This document shows, piece by piece, positions 1-5,230 of a stretch of DNA of 5,230 nt; position 1 is the stretch's first letter; each line of letters starts with the position of its first letter. Source of the stretch: Spirosoma sp. GTDB taxonomy: Bacteria > Bacteroidota > Bacteroidia > Cytophagales > Spirosomataceae. The notes under the pieces are model-generated. The model did no database searches and had not been told where the DNA came from. It saw nothing but the letters and a program-made list of their open reading frames with translations. The stretch lies in NCBI GenBank assembly GCA_028288385.1, contig JAQBNX010000112.1, positions 1 to 5,230 of the forward strand, in the 5' to 3' direction. Both the position numbers and the translations under genes were made by a program.

Positions 1-1145
1 CCAGGGTCTTCAGTGCCATTGGTACTTATGTTGGACTTCGCGGGGGCGACCGGTATGCAACCCTGGTTCGTAAGTATGAACCCAAACCCATTAAGGTGTT
101 TTTACAGGATGGAGCAAATGACCTGAATAATTTCGTAGGCGATTGGTGGAAAGCCAATGAAACCATGGAGCGGGCGTTGAGCTTCGCGGGCTATAACGTC
201 AAGCATGTGTGGGGAGAAGGCGGACACAGTGGCCAGCACGGTACGGCCGTGTTTCCCCAGGCAATGCGGTGGCTTTGGCAGGATTACCCCAAACCCGTCA
301 TGAATGCTCCCACAAAGAACCCGTTTCTAACCGACATTCTCATCCCAAACCAGGGGTGGGAACTGGTGGGGGAGGGCTATTCTTTTACAGAAGGTATTGC
401 CGCCAACGATGCGGGTGAGGTATTCTACCAGGATGTGCTGAATGGTAAAACGCTTAAAGTAGGACAGGACGGTAAGCCAACGATTGTTAATTCAGACTCT
501 AAAAAGGCATCTGGAACGGCGTTTGGTCCTGATGGGAAACGCTATACGGTTTCGAGCCGCAGTAAACAGATATACCGCTATGAAGGGACGGAGAAAGAAA
601 AGGTATTCGTTGACAGCTTATCGGGCAATGACCTCATCGTGGCTAAAAATGGAAATGTTTACATCACCGCGCCCGACGGTCTTGACAAACCGAGTAAAAT
701 CTATCTAATCAGGCCATCTGGAGAGAAAGTCGTAGTTGACAGTGGAGGGATCGCTACGGGCTTAAGGGTTGCCAATGGTCTGGCGCTCACACCCGATCAA
801 CAGCAGTTATACGTAGCGGAATCGGCCTCTCACTGGATTTGGATTTATCAGGTTCTGCCTAATGGCTTGCTGGTTAATAAACAACGATATGGGTGGGTTC
901 ATGTGCCTGATACGGCTGAAAATGCGTGGTCAGATGGACTCAAGTGCGACAGGGCGGGCCGGATTTATGTTGCCACCCGTATGGGCATTCAGGTACTGGA
1001 CCCAACGGGGCGGGTCAATGCGATTCTGCCCATGCCAACAGACTATCCATCCAATCTTTGCTTTGGAGGCCCCAACTTCGACGTATTGTACGTAACGTGT
1101 AAAGACAAGGTGTATCGACGCAAACTAAAGGTGAGTGGTTTGTAA
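1..1145 (+). CDS. Esterase (alpha/beta hydrolase) fused to SMP-30/gluconolactonase-like propeller, 5' partial
   Basis: The reading frame is open from base 3 with no start, so the gene begins outside the window; stop TAA at 1143-1145. Codons 1 to about 100 are the C-terminal part of a Fes/esterase D-type alpha/beta hydrolase. They match the esterase at 3784-4680 block for block: KVFLQDGAND, GDWW, GGHSGQHG, RWLW. The likely catalytic acid is the Asp at 120-122 and the likely catalytic His is at 225-227. The Ser nucleophile should lie just upstream of the window. From about base 350 comes a full SMP-30/gluconolactonase/LRE-type propeller. All four positions that bind metal or substrate in SMP-30 appear kept: Glu in FTEG (390-392), Asn in GNDL (627-629), Asn in ANGLALTPD (774-776) and Asp in SDGLKCD (933-935). 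Inferred role: exported or periplasmic hydrolysis of a sugar ester, lactone or similar compound; the substrate is unknown. The GTG at 96 is internal to the conserved esterase core and is not a start. Confidence 0.87.
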   Translation, partial: RVFSAIGTYVGLRGGDRYATLVRKYEPKPIKVFLQDGANDLNNFVGDWWKANETMERALSFAGYNVKHVWGEGGHSGQHGTAVFPQAMRWLWQDYPKPVMNAPTKNPFLTDILIPNQGWELVGEGYSFTEGIAANDAGEVFYQDVLNGKTLKVGQDGKPTIVNSDSKKASGTAFGPDGKRYTVSSRSKQIYRYEGTEKEKVFVDSLSGNDLIVAKNGNVYITAPDGLDKPSKIYLIRPSGEKVVVDSGGIATGLRVANGLALTPDQQQLYVAESASHWIWIYQVLPNGLLVNKQRYGWVHVPDTAENAWSDGLKCDRAGRIYVATRMGIQVLDPTGRVNAILPMPTDYPSNLCFGGPNFDVLYVTCKDKVYRRKLKVSGL

Positions 1146-1201
1146 AAGTCGGGATAGCATGTTTTCCAACGAGGTCTATCATGACTTTTAGGAACATGCT
1201 A
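1143..1201. terminator. Candidate bidirectional terminator with interleaved inverted repeats
   Basis: This sits between the convergent ends of the esterase/SMP-30 gene and xerD. Arm 1143-1157 (TAAAAGTCGGGATAG) pairs with 1176-1190 (CTATCATGACTTTTA): 15 positions with one mismatch and one G-T. It has an A-run on the left and a T-run on the right, as in terminators that work from both sides. A second repeat, TAGCATGTT (1155-1163) with AACATGCTA (1193-1201), overlaps the first and can be extended by CC/GG across a two-base bulge. The first arm begins on the stop codon of gene 1. The stem is AT-rich and no long T-tract follows, so the terminator function is inferred from position and symmetry only. 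Confidence 0.4.
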
Positions 1202-1218
1202 ACATACCGTATTATCAC

Positions 1219-2124
1219 TTACTTCTTTCGGCTTCTGGGATGGAACTCCCGCAGCGTTTGTTGCAGGTAGTCGCGGTCGAGGTGGGTGTATATTTCGGTA
1301 GTCGTGATAGATTCGTGGCCAAGCATCTGCTGCACCGCCCGCAGGTCGGCTCCGCCCTCGATAAGGTGCGTAGCGAATGAGTGGCGGAACGTGTGGGGGC
1401 TGATTGTTTTTTTGATGCCTGCCTCGGCCGCCAGTTTTTTTATGGTCGTGAACACCGTAATCCGTGAAAGCTGACTACCGCGCAGGTTCAGAAAAATGGT
1501 ATCCTCTTCGCCCTTCTGAACGTTCAGCGTAGCACGAACGTGATCGATGTAAAGCCGGGTGTAGTGCATGGCATCCTGACCAATGGGTACCAGCCTCACT
1601 TTGTCGCCTTTGCCAAGCACCCGGATAAAGCCAGCATCGAAGTAGCAGTTAGTAAGCCGCAGCCCCAGCAGTTCAGATACGCGCAATCCAGAACTGTAGA
1701 GCACTTCCAGAATGGCCCGATCACGGGTGCCGCTGGGTGTAGAGAGGTCAATAATGGCGAGCATGGCTTCGATTTCCGGAAAACTCAGCGTATCAGGTAG
1801 CTTGCGGCCCAGTTTGGGTGGTTCAAGTAACTGCGTTGGATCGTGCTGGATCAGGTTTTCGAACACCAGGTACTTAAAGAATGACTTCAACCCCGACAGC
1901 ATTCTGGCCTGGCTGTTTGCCGACAGCCCCAGCTCGCCCAAGTACATCAGAAAATTCATTAAGTGCTTCTCCGACACGTGCATGGGCGATAGTTCGGGGT
2001 CGGTCAGCAGGACGAACTCATGCAGTTTTTCGGCGTCGTGCAGGTAAGCTTCCACCGAGTTTTCGGCCAACGACCGTTCTAGTTTGAGGTAGTTCTTAAA
2101 GGCATTTATATAACTTTGCCACAT
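1219..2124 (-). CDS. xerD: Site-specific tyrosine recombinase XerD
   Basis: 301-aa tyrosine recombinase of the XerC/XerD family, which resolves chromosome dimers at dif during cell division. Residues 1 to about 85 form the SAM-like core-binding domain (MWQSYINAFKNYL, then SLAENSVEAY). Residues about 105-295 form the catalytic domain. The full set is present: R148 (GLRVSEL), K172 (GKGDK), H244 and R247 (HTFRHSFATHL), H270 (LGHES) and nucleophile Y279 (IYTHLD). These fall on the same numbers as in E. coli XerD, which supports both the assignment and the start. The frame stays open to an ATG at 2193, but the extra 23 residues would be antisense to the conserved aroQ N-terminus and fit no Xer N-terminus, so ATG 2122-2124 is chosen. 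No Shine-Dalgarno motif and no clear promoter box precede it; any promoter must lie inside aroQ. Assignment as XerD rather than XerC rests on overall resemblance. Nothing nearby suggests a phage or transposon integrase. Confidence 0.93.
   Translation of the reverse strand: MWQSYINAFKNYLKLERSLAENSVEAYLHDAEKLHEFVLLTDPELSPMHVSEKHLMNFLMYLGELGLSANSQARMLSGLKSFFKYLVFENLIQHDPTQLLEPPKLGRKLPDTLSFPEIEAMLAIIDLSTPSGTRDRAILEVLYSSGLRVSELLGLRLTNCYFDAGFIRVLGKGDKVRLVPIGQDAMHYTRLYIDHVRATLNVQKGEEDTIFLNLRGSQLSRITVFTTIKKLAAEAGIKKTISPHTFRHSFATHLIEGGADLRAVQQMLGHESITTTEIYTHLDRDYLQQTLREFHPRSRKK
2111..2118 (+). promoter_or_regulatory. Putative Bacteroidota -7 box for aroQ (TAACTTTG)
   Basis: TAACTTTG is a full match to the TAnnTTTG -7 consensus known for the Bacteroidota primary sigma factor. 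It ends 10 bases before the aroQ ATG, so transcription would start only a few bases ahead of the start codon. A TTTG at 2083-2086 could serve as the -33 element, but the 24-base spacer is longer than the usual 19-21, so that part is weak. The box is embedded in xerD, opposite its codons 2-4. Confidence 0.45.
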
Positions 2125-2131
2125 ACGTATG
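2122..2131. promoter_or_regulatory. Palindrome CATACGTATG joining the xerD and aroQ start codons
   Basis: The ten bases CATACGTATG are a perfect palindrome. The left CAT is the complement of the xerD ATG, and the right ATG starts aroQ, with only ACGT between. The two genes therefore have no separate intergenic region and each 5' control region overlaps the other's coding sequence. Whether a protein binds here is unknown: six of the ten bases are the two start codons themselves, so only the central ACGT is extra symmetry. Confidence 0.4.
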
Positions 2132-2554
2132 AAACAGATTCTGATTATCAACGGTCCTAACCTGAACCTGCTGGGTAAGCGCGAACCAGACATTTATGGC
2201 AATCGATCGTTTGTCGATTACCTGAAAACCATTGAAGCGCTGTTTCCGGAGGTGCAACTACGCTATTTTCAGTCGAATCACGAGGGTGAACTACTCGATA
2301 AGATTCATGAACTGGGTTTTGACATCGATGGCATTGTTATAAATGCCGGTGCATTAACCCATACATCCATTGCCCTGGCCGATGCCCTGTCGGCTGTAAC
2401 GGCCCCAGCAGTGGAGGTTCACATCTCAAATGTACACGCCCGCGAAGCCTTTCGTCATCATAGCTACCTGTCGGCCAAATGCAAAGGGGTTATCGTGGGC
2501 CTGGGCCTAACGGGTTATGAACTGGCGATACGGTATCTGATTCGTGAGCAATAA
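2129..2554 (+). CDS. aroQ: Type II 3-dehydroquinate dehydratase
   Basis: 141-aa cytoplasmic enzyme that removes water from 3-dehydroquinate to give 3-dehydroshikimate, the third step of the shikimate pathway to aromatic amino acids. The length is normal for the small dodecameric type II family. Family motifs are all visible: NGPNLNLLGKREP-IYG at residues 8-24, with the active-site Arg18 on the flexible loop and catalytic Tyr23; QSNHEGELLDKIH at 48-60; INAGALTHTS at 71-80 (Asn72); EVHISNVHAREAFRHHS at 96-112, with catalytic His98 and substrate-contacting Arg109. The start is fixed by the motif lying eight residues in. There is no Shine-Dalgarno sequence, but a TAACTTTG box lies just upstream. 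It is divergent from xerD with four bases between starts. The next gene on the same strand begins 60 bases after the stop, so the two may share a transcript. Confidence 0.96.
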   Translation: MKQILIINGPNLNLLGKREPDIYGNRSFVDYLKTIEALFPEVQLRYFQSNHEGELLDKIHELGFDIDGIVINAGALTHTSIALADALSAVTAPAVEVHISNVHAREAFRHHSYLSAKCKGVIVGLGLTGYELAIRYLIREQ

Positions 2555-2614
2555 CACCATGAATCCGACAGGTTGTGATAATTGGATGCTCCCTGACGAA
2601 TGCTCCTCGTTATT

Positions 2615-3637
2615 ATGATTACGTTTTACCCCGGTCCATCGAAAGTGTACCCGCAGGTGGCCGACTATGCTGCCGAAGCAGTGCGCTTGGGCATTGTGAG
2701 TCTGAATCACCGGAGTGCCGGGTTTATGGAGGTAATTGAGGAAACCGTCCGGCTGTTGCACGAAAAGCTGGCTATTCCGGCTGACTACCACGTAGCGTTC
2801 GTGTCGTCGGCAACGGAGTGCTGGGAGATTGTAACACAGTCGCTGACGGCCGAAACCAGTTTACATCCGTTTAGCGGAGCGTTCGGCAAAAAATGGGCTG
2901 AGTATGCGTATCGAATCAAGCCGCCCGTCAACCTGAGCGAGGCCGATGTTTTGTGTCTGGTGCAGAACGAAACGTCCAACGGTACGCAGGTCAGTATGAC
3001 TTCGCTGGCGCAGTTCAGACGGGAATTTTCGGGCTTGATAGCCGTCGATGCTGTCTCCTCCATGGCAGGCATCACGTTGGACTGGTCGCTGGCCGATGTC
3101 TGGTTTGCATCAGTACAAAAATGCTTCGGATTACCGGCTGGGCTGGCCGTGCTGATCTATTCGCCGGCTGCGCTACGTCGGGCCGAAGCCATAGGAGAGA
3201 ATGCCCATTACAACAGCCTTCTGTTCATCCACGAAAACTTCGCCAGGTTCCAGACACCCTACACACCCAACGGTTTAGGTATTTATCTGCTCATGCGCGT
3301 GCTGCAACAGGTGCCATCCATTGCTGATGTCGACGTTATGACCAAAAAACGGGCAGCCGAGTGGTATGCTTTTCTAGCGGACCAGTCCGCTACTACGTCC
3401 GGCAGCGGATTTAACGTATTAATCGACGACCCGGCGGTTCGGTCCGATACCGTTATTGCCGTTGGCGGTTCGGAAGCCCGCATAAAGGCAATTAAAACGG
3501 CCGCTCAACAGGCCGGTATTTTACTCGGTAACGGCTACGGTGACTGGAAAAATACAACCTTCCGCATTGCCAACTTTCCAGCTATTACCGATGGAGAGAT
3601 TGACCAACTTCGTCATTTTCTCCAGGCTTTTAGGTAG
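2615..3637 (+). CDS. Class V PLP-dependent aminotransferase, SerC-like (probable phosphoserine aminotransferase)
   Basis: 340-aa fold-type I PLP enzyme of aminotransferase class V. Visible landmarks: YPGPSKVYP at 5-13; NHRS at 31-34; SATECWE at 65-71; NETSNG at 118-123; Asp145 in VDAVSS, expected to contact the PLP ring nitrogen; Gln168-Lys169 in SVQKCFGLPAG, with Lys169 the Schiff-base lysine; TPN at 217-219; GYGDWKNTTFRIANFPA near the C-terminus. The order NHR, NETxxG, D-SS, QK-GPAG-like and a late FR matches SerC, which makes phosphoserine from 3-phosphohydroxypyruvate and glutamate. Alanine-glyoxylate-type or another class V specificity remains possible. Two in-frame starts exist, ATG 2600 and ATG 2615; the second is preferred because MITFYPGPSK fits the usual family N-terminus, which starts close to the PGP motif. 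Neither has a Shine-Dalgarno motif. It may be co-transcribed with aroQ. No serA lies in the window to strengthen the pathway assignment. Confidence 0.8.
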   Translation: MITFYPGPSKVYPQVADYAAEAVRLGIVSLNHRSAGFMEVIEETVRLLHEKLAIPADYHVAFVSSATECWEIVTQSLTAETSLHPFSGAFGKKWAEYAYRIKPPVNLSEADVLCLVQNETSNGTQVSMTSLAQFRREFSGLIAVDAVSSMAGITLDWSLADVWFASVQKCFGLPAGLAVLIYSPAALRRAEAIGENAHYNSLLFIHENFARFQTPYTPNGLGIYLLMRVLQQVPSIADVDVMTKKRAAEWYAFLADQSATTSGSGFNVLIDDPAVRSDTVIAVGGSEARIKAIKTAAQQAGILLGNGYGDWKNTTFRIANFPAITDGEIDQLRHFLQAFR

Positions 3638-3783
3638 GGTTACCCCAAGTAATCCAATCGTGCTGCAGTCATTCAGCTTACTTTCAATCGGTTTTGTGAT
3701 AACCATGATTCGCCCGCTACCGGTACATTTTGATTAGGGCATTATAGGTCGGTAGGTCAGGACAATTTCAATCTTTGATCGCT
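3638..3783. other. Intergenic region between serC-like gene and esterase
   Basis: This is the longest non-coding gap in the window (146 bases). It holds an imperfect hairpin, AATCGGTT (3686-3693) with AACC-AT-GATT (3701-3710), interrupted by a two-base bulge. It also holds the nonamer TACATTTTG at 3724-3732, which recurs before rsmE, and a near-consensus -7 box next to the esterase start. No T-tract follows the hairpin, so I do not call a terminator. No small gene with recognisable features is visible. Confidence 0.5.
3770..3777 (+). promoter_or_regulatory. Possible -7 box for the esterase (AATCTTTG)
   Basis: AATCTTTG matches seven of the eight positions counted in TAnnTTTG (first base differs) and ends six bases before the esterase ATG. 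No -33 TTTG is found at the normal spacing; the nearest TTTG upstream is at 3729-3732, too far away. Position is the main support. Confidence 0.28.
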
Positions 3784-4680
3784 ATGAGATTTATGCTGAC
3801 CAGAACAATTGTTGCAATTTTTATCGGGTTTATAACCTTCGGCGCGGCAATGGCCCAGCCAAAGCCCCAGGAAACCCTTACGTATGGTCCCGATTCACAG
3901 AGGCAAGCGGGCGTACCGAAAGGCAGCGTTACAAAATTTGTCTGGAAAAGTCACGTGTTTCCAAATACCATCCGCGAGTATTACGTATATGTTCCGGCCC
4001 AGTATACGGCCCAAATCCCGGCCGCGTTGATGGTGTTTCAGGACGGCCATACCTACGTGAAGGAAGATGGCGACTTCCGGGTGCCGGTTGTGTTCGACAA
4101 CCTCATTCACCAGAAGGCTATGCCCGTTACCATTGGCTTATTCATCAATCCCGGTCATCATGGCGATGCGCTGCCGACCGATCCCTTTCGTGCCGATAAC
4201 CGCTCAGCTGAGTACGACACGCTAAGCAGTCAGTACGTCCGGTTTCTAATCGACGAGTTAATTCCTGAAATCAGCCGGACCTATAAACTGGCAGAATCAC
4301 CAACGATGCGGGCCATCTCGGGCCTTTCATCTGGTGGGATCTGTGCGTTTACCGCTGCCTGGCAACGGCCCGATCAGTTTCACAAAGTGCTTAGCCACGT
4401 AGGGAGTTTCACCAATATAAAAGGCGGTCATGCTTATCCGTCCATGATTCGCAAAGACGCTAAACGGGCTATCAAGGTCTTTTTGCAGGACGGAAGCAAC
4501 GACCTCGACAACCAGTACGGCAACTGGTGGCTTGGCAACCTGCAAATGGACGCGGCCCTGAAATATCGCCAGTACGACTATAAATTCGTGGGTGGAACGG
4601 GCGGACACAATGGCAAACACGGTGGGTCCATCCTGCCCGAATCACTACGGTGGTTATGGGCCGATGTAATGACTAAGTAA
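3784..4680 (+). CDS. Secreted alpha/beta hydrolase-fold esterase (Fes / esterase D type)
   Basis: 298-aa predicted exported esterase. Residues 1-24 form a signal peptide: Arg-containing start, hydrophobic run TIVAIFIGFITFGAA, likely cut after AMA before Gln25. The hydrolase core follows: YYVYVP near 66-71, VFQDG near 84-88, then the nucleophile elbow GLSSG at 180-184 with Ser182. KVFLQDGSND near 231-240 supplies the likely acid Asp240, and GGHNGKHGG near 273-281 the likely His275. These resemble the putative esterase family that includes enterochelin esterase Fes and carbohydrate esterase family 1-like enzymes; the substrate cannot be read from the sequence. ATG 3784 is chosen over the in-frame TTG at 3775, which overlaps the possible promoter box; ATG 3793 would also leave a workable signal peptide. 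It is paralogous to the esterase part of the gene at the left edge but lacks the SMP-30 domain. rsmE begins 38 bases downstream. Confidence 0.88.
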   Translation: MRFMLTRTIVAIFIGFITFGAAMAQPKPQETLTYGPDSQRQAGVPKGSVTKFVWKSHVFPNTIREYYVYVPAQYTAQIPAALMVFQDGHTYVKEDGDFRVPVVFDNLIHQKAMPVTIGLFINPGHHGDALPTDPFRADNRSAEYDTLSSQYVRFLIDELIPEISRTYKLAESPTMRAISGLSSGGICAFTAAWQRPDQFHKVLSHVGSFTNIKGGHAYPSMIRKDAKRAIKVFLQDGSNDLDNQYGNWWLGNLQMDAALKYRQYDYKFVGGTGGHNGKHGGSILPESLRWLWADVMTK

Positions 4681-4701
4681 TGACCCGTGATGGTTGAGTT
4701 T

Positions 4702-4710
4702 TACATTTTG
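4702..4710 (+). promoter_or_regulatory. Weak promoter-like element before rsmE (TACATTTTG)
   Basis: TACATTTTG resembles TAnnTTTG with one extra base between TA and TTTG, and ends eight bases before the rsmE ATG, similar to the spacing seen before aroQ. No -33 element is clear. With only 38 bases after the esterase stop, rsmE might instead be read from the upstream transcript. Confidence 0.22.
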
Positions 4711-4718
4711 CCGAATCT

Positions 4719-5230
4719 ATGCACTTATTTTATTTGCCCAACCTGGATTTGCCCGGTGATTTCACTAGTGATCTAGCAGGCGCTGACCGTGTTTCGTTTC
4801 TGACAGAAGACGATTCGCGCCATGCGGTCAGGACACTTCGGCTGGGTACGGGCGATGTCATTGCTGTGACCGACGGACACGGAAACCGTTATGCAGGCGT
4901 TATAACTCAGGCCGATGCCCGCCGGTGTGCTTTTCGGATAACAGGTATCCAAAAGACCAGGCCCCGTCCATTTTCGATTCGAATTTGCGTGGCCCCAACC
5001 AAAAATAACGACCGAATTGAGTGGTTTGTGGAGAAGGCCGTTGAGATTGGTATTGAGCAAATCAGCTTTTTTATTGGGAAACACTCCGAACGGCGGGTAT
5101 TTAAACTGGAACGCCTGGAAAAGATTGCGGTTGCAGCCATGAAGCAGTCTTTGCAATCTTACCTACCACAGTTGGACGAGGCCGTGTCATTTAGTGAACT
5201 GCTTAAAACAGTCCCCGACACCCAGCGGTT
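4719..5230 (+). CDS. rsmE: 16S rRNA (uracil-1498-N3)-methyltransferase RsmE, 3' partial
   Basis: The first 170 codons of RsmE; the frame is still open at the window edge. RsmE uses S-adenosylmethionine to methylate N3 of U1498 in 16S rRNA within the assembled 30S subunit. Residues 1 to about 78 are the PUA-like RNA-binding domain: MHLFYLPNL start, DDSRHAVRTLRLGTGD at 31-46, TDGHGNRYAGVI at 51-62. From about 84 the SPOUT methyltransferase domain begins: APTKNNDRIEWFVEKAVEIGIEQI at 92-115, then HSERR at 122-126 and a KLERLEKIAVAAMKQS helix at 129-144. The C-terminal knot that binds the methyl donor, about 65-70 residues judging from usual family length, lies beyond the window. ATG 4719 is chosen because MHLFY is the usual RsmE N-terminus. 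No Shine-Dalgarno motif is seen. Confidence 0.94.
   Translation, partial: MHLFYLPNLDLPGDFTSDLAGADRVSFLTEDDSRHAVRTLRLGTGDVIAVTDGHGNRYAGVITQADARRCAFRITGIQKTRPRPFSIRICVAPTKNNDRIEWFVEKAVEIGIEQISFFIGKHSERRVFKLERLEKIAVAAMKQSLQSYLPQLDEAVSFSELLKTVPDTQR

Noticed and set aside
1286..2087. Several + strand open frames opposite xerD
   Set aside because: They are antisense to a strongly conserved gene, have no recognisable motifs and no upstream signals.
1219..2124. xerD as a phage, integron or transposon integrase marking a mobile element
   Set aside because: Length, N-terminus and residue numbering are those of chromosomal XerD, and its neighbours are housekeeping genes. No attachment-site repeats, excisionase or cargo genes are visible.
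2125..2193. Longer xerD starting at ATG 2193, adding 23 residues
   Set aside because: The extension is antisense to the conserved aroQ N-terminus, has no family resemblance, and would shift the catalytic residues off the E. coli XerD numbering that the shorter start reproduces.
2586..2606. Direct repeat ATGCTCC at 2586-2592 and 2600-2606, before the serC-like start
   Set aside because: A single seven-base repeat is expected by chance and shows no symmetry or wider context suggesting an operator.
2785..3327. Open frames of roughly 95-125 codons on both strands inside the serC-like gene
   Set aside because: They overlap the conserved aminotransferase frame in other phases and have Cys/Arg-rich or low-sense translations typical of shadow frames.
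3646..3655. Small palindrome GGGTTACCC after the serC-like stop as a terminator
   Set aside because: A three-base stem with a three-base loop and no T-tract is too weak to support a terminator call.
3724..3732. Nonamer TACATTTTG shared with 4702-4710 as a common regulatory site
   Set aside because: The copies sit at very different distances from their downstream starts (about 50 and 8 bases), and an AT-rich nine-mer can recur by chance.
4773..5156. 127-codon open frame on the - strand
   Set aside because: It lies wholly antisense to rsmE, whose conserved motifs are on the + strand, and its translation shows no domain or plausible protein character.

Overview
The window reads as a piece of a Bacteroidota chromosome, most likely order Cytophagales and Spirosoma-like. 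This is inferred from roughly balanced GC content, the character of the proteins, the absence of Shine-Dalgarno motifs at all five visible starts, and a TAnnTTTG-type promoter box just before aroQ. No database search was possible, so the taxonomy is an inference.

Layout, left to right. (1) The 3' part of a secreted-type esterase gene whose product continues into a complete SMP-30/gluconolactonase-like beta-propeller domain (1-1145, + strand, 5' end outside the window). (2) A short convergent intergenic gap (1146-1218) holding two interleaved inverted repeats, a candidate bidirectional terminator. (3) xerD, the chromosome-dimer resolution recombinase, on the - strand (1219-2124), with all six catalytic residues at the same numbers as in E. 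coli XerD. (4) aroQ, type II 3-dehydroquinate dehydratase, on the + strand (2129-2554). It is divergent from xerD with only 4 bp between the two start codons. (5) A class V PLP-dependent aminotransferase resembling SerC (2615-3637, +). (6) A stand-alone secreted esterase (3784-4680, +), paralogous to the esterase part of gene 1. (7) The first 170 codons of rsmE, the 16S rRNA m3U1498 methyltransferase (4719 to the window end, +).

The middle genes (xerD, aroQ, serC-like) and rsmE are housekeeping: chromosome segregation, the shikimate pathway, probable serine biosynthesis and ribosome modification. The two flanking esterases look like accessory catabolic exoenzymes acting on carbohydrate esters or related compounds. 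They share sequence blocks and probably descend from an old duplication.

I see no phage, IS element, CRISPR array, tRNA, rRNA or defence system. No intergenic stretch exceeds about 150 bp. I found no convincing new biological system. The points most worth a second look are the esterase-propeller fusion, the aroQ/xerD start-codon palindrome and the interleaved repeats after gene 1.
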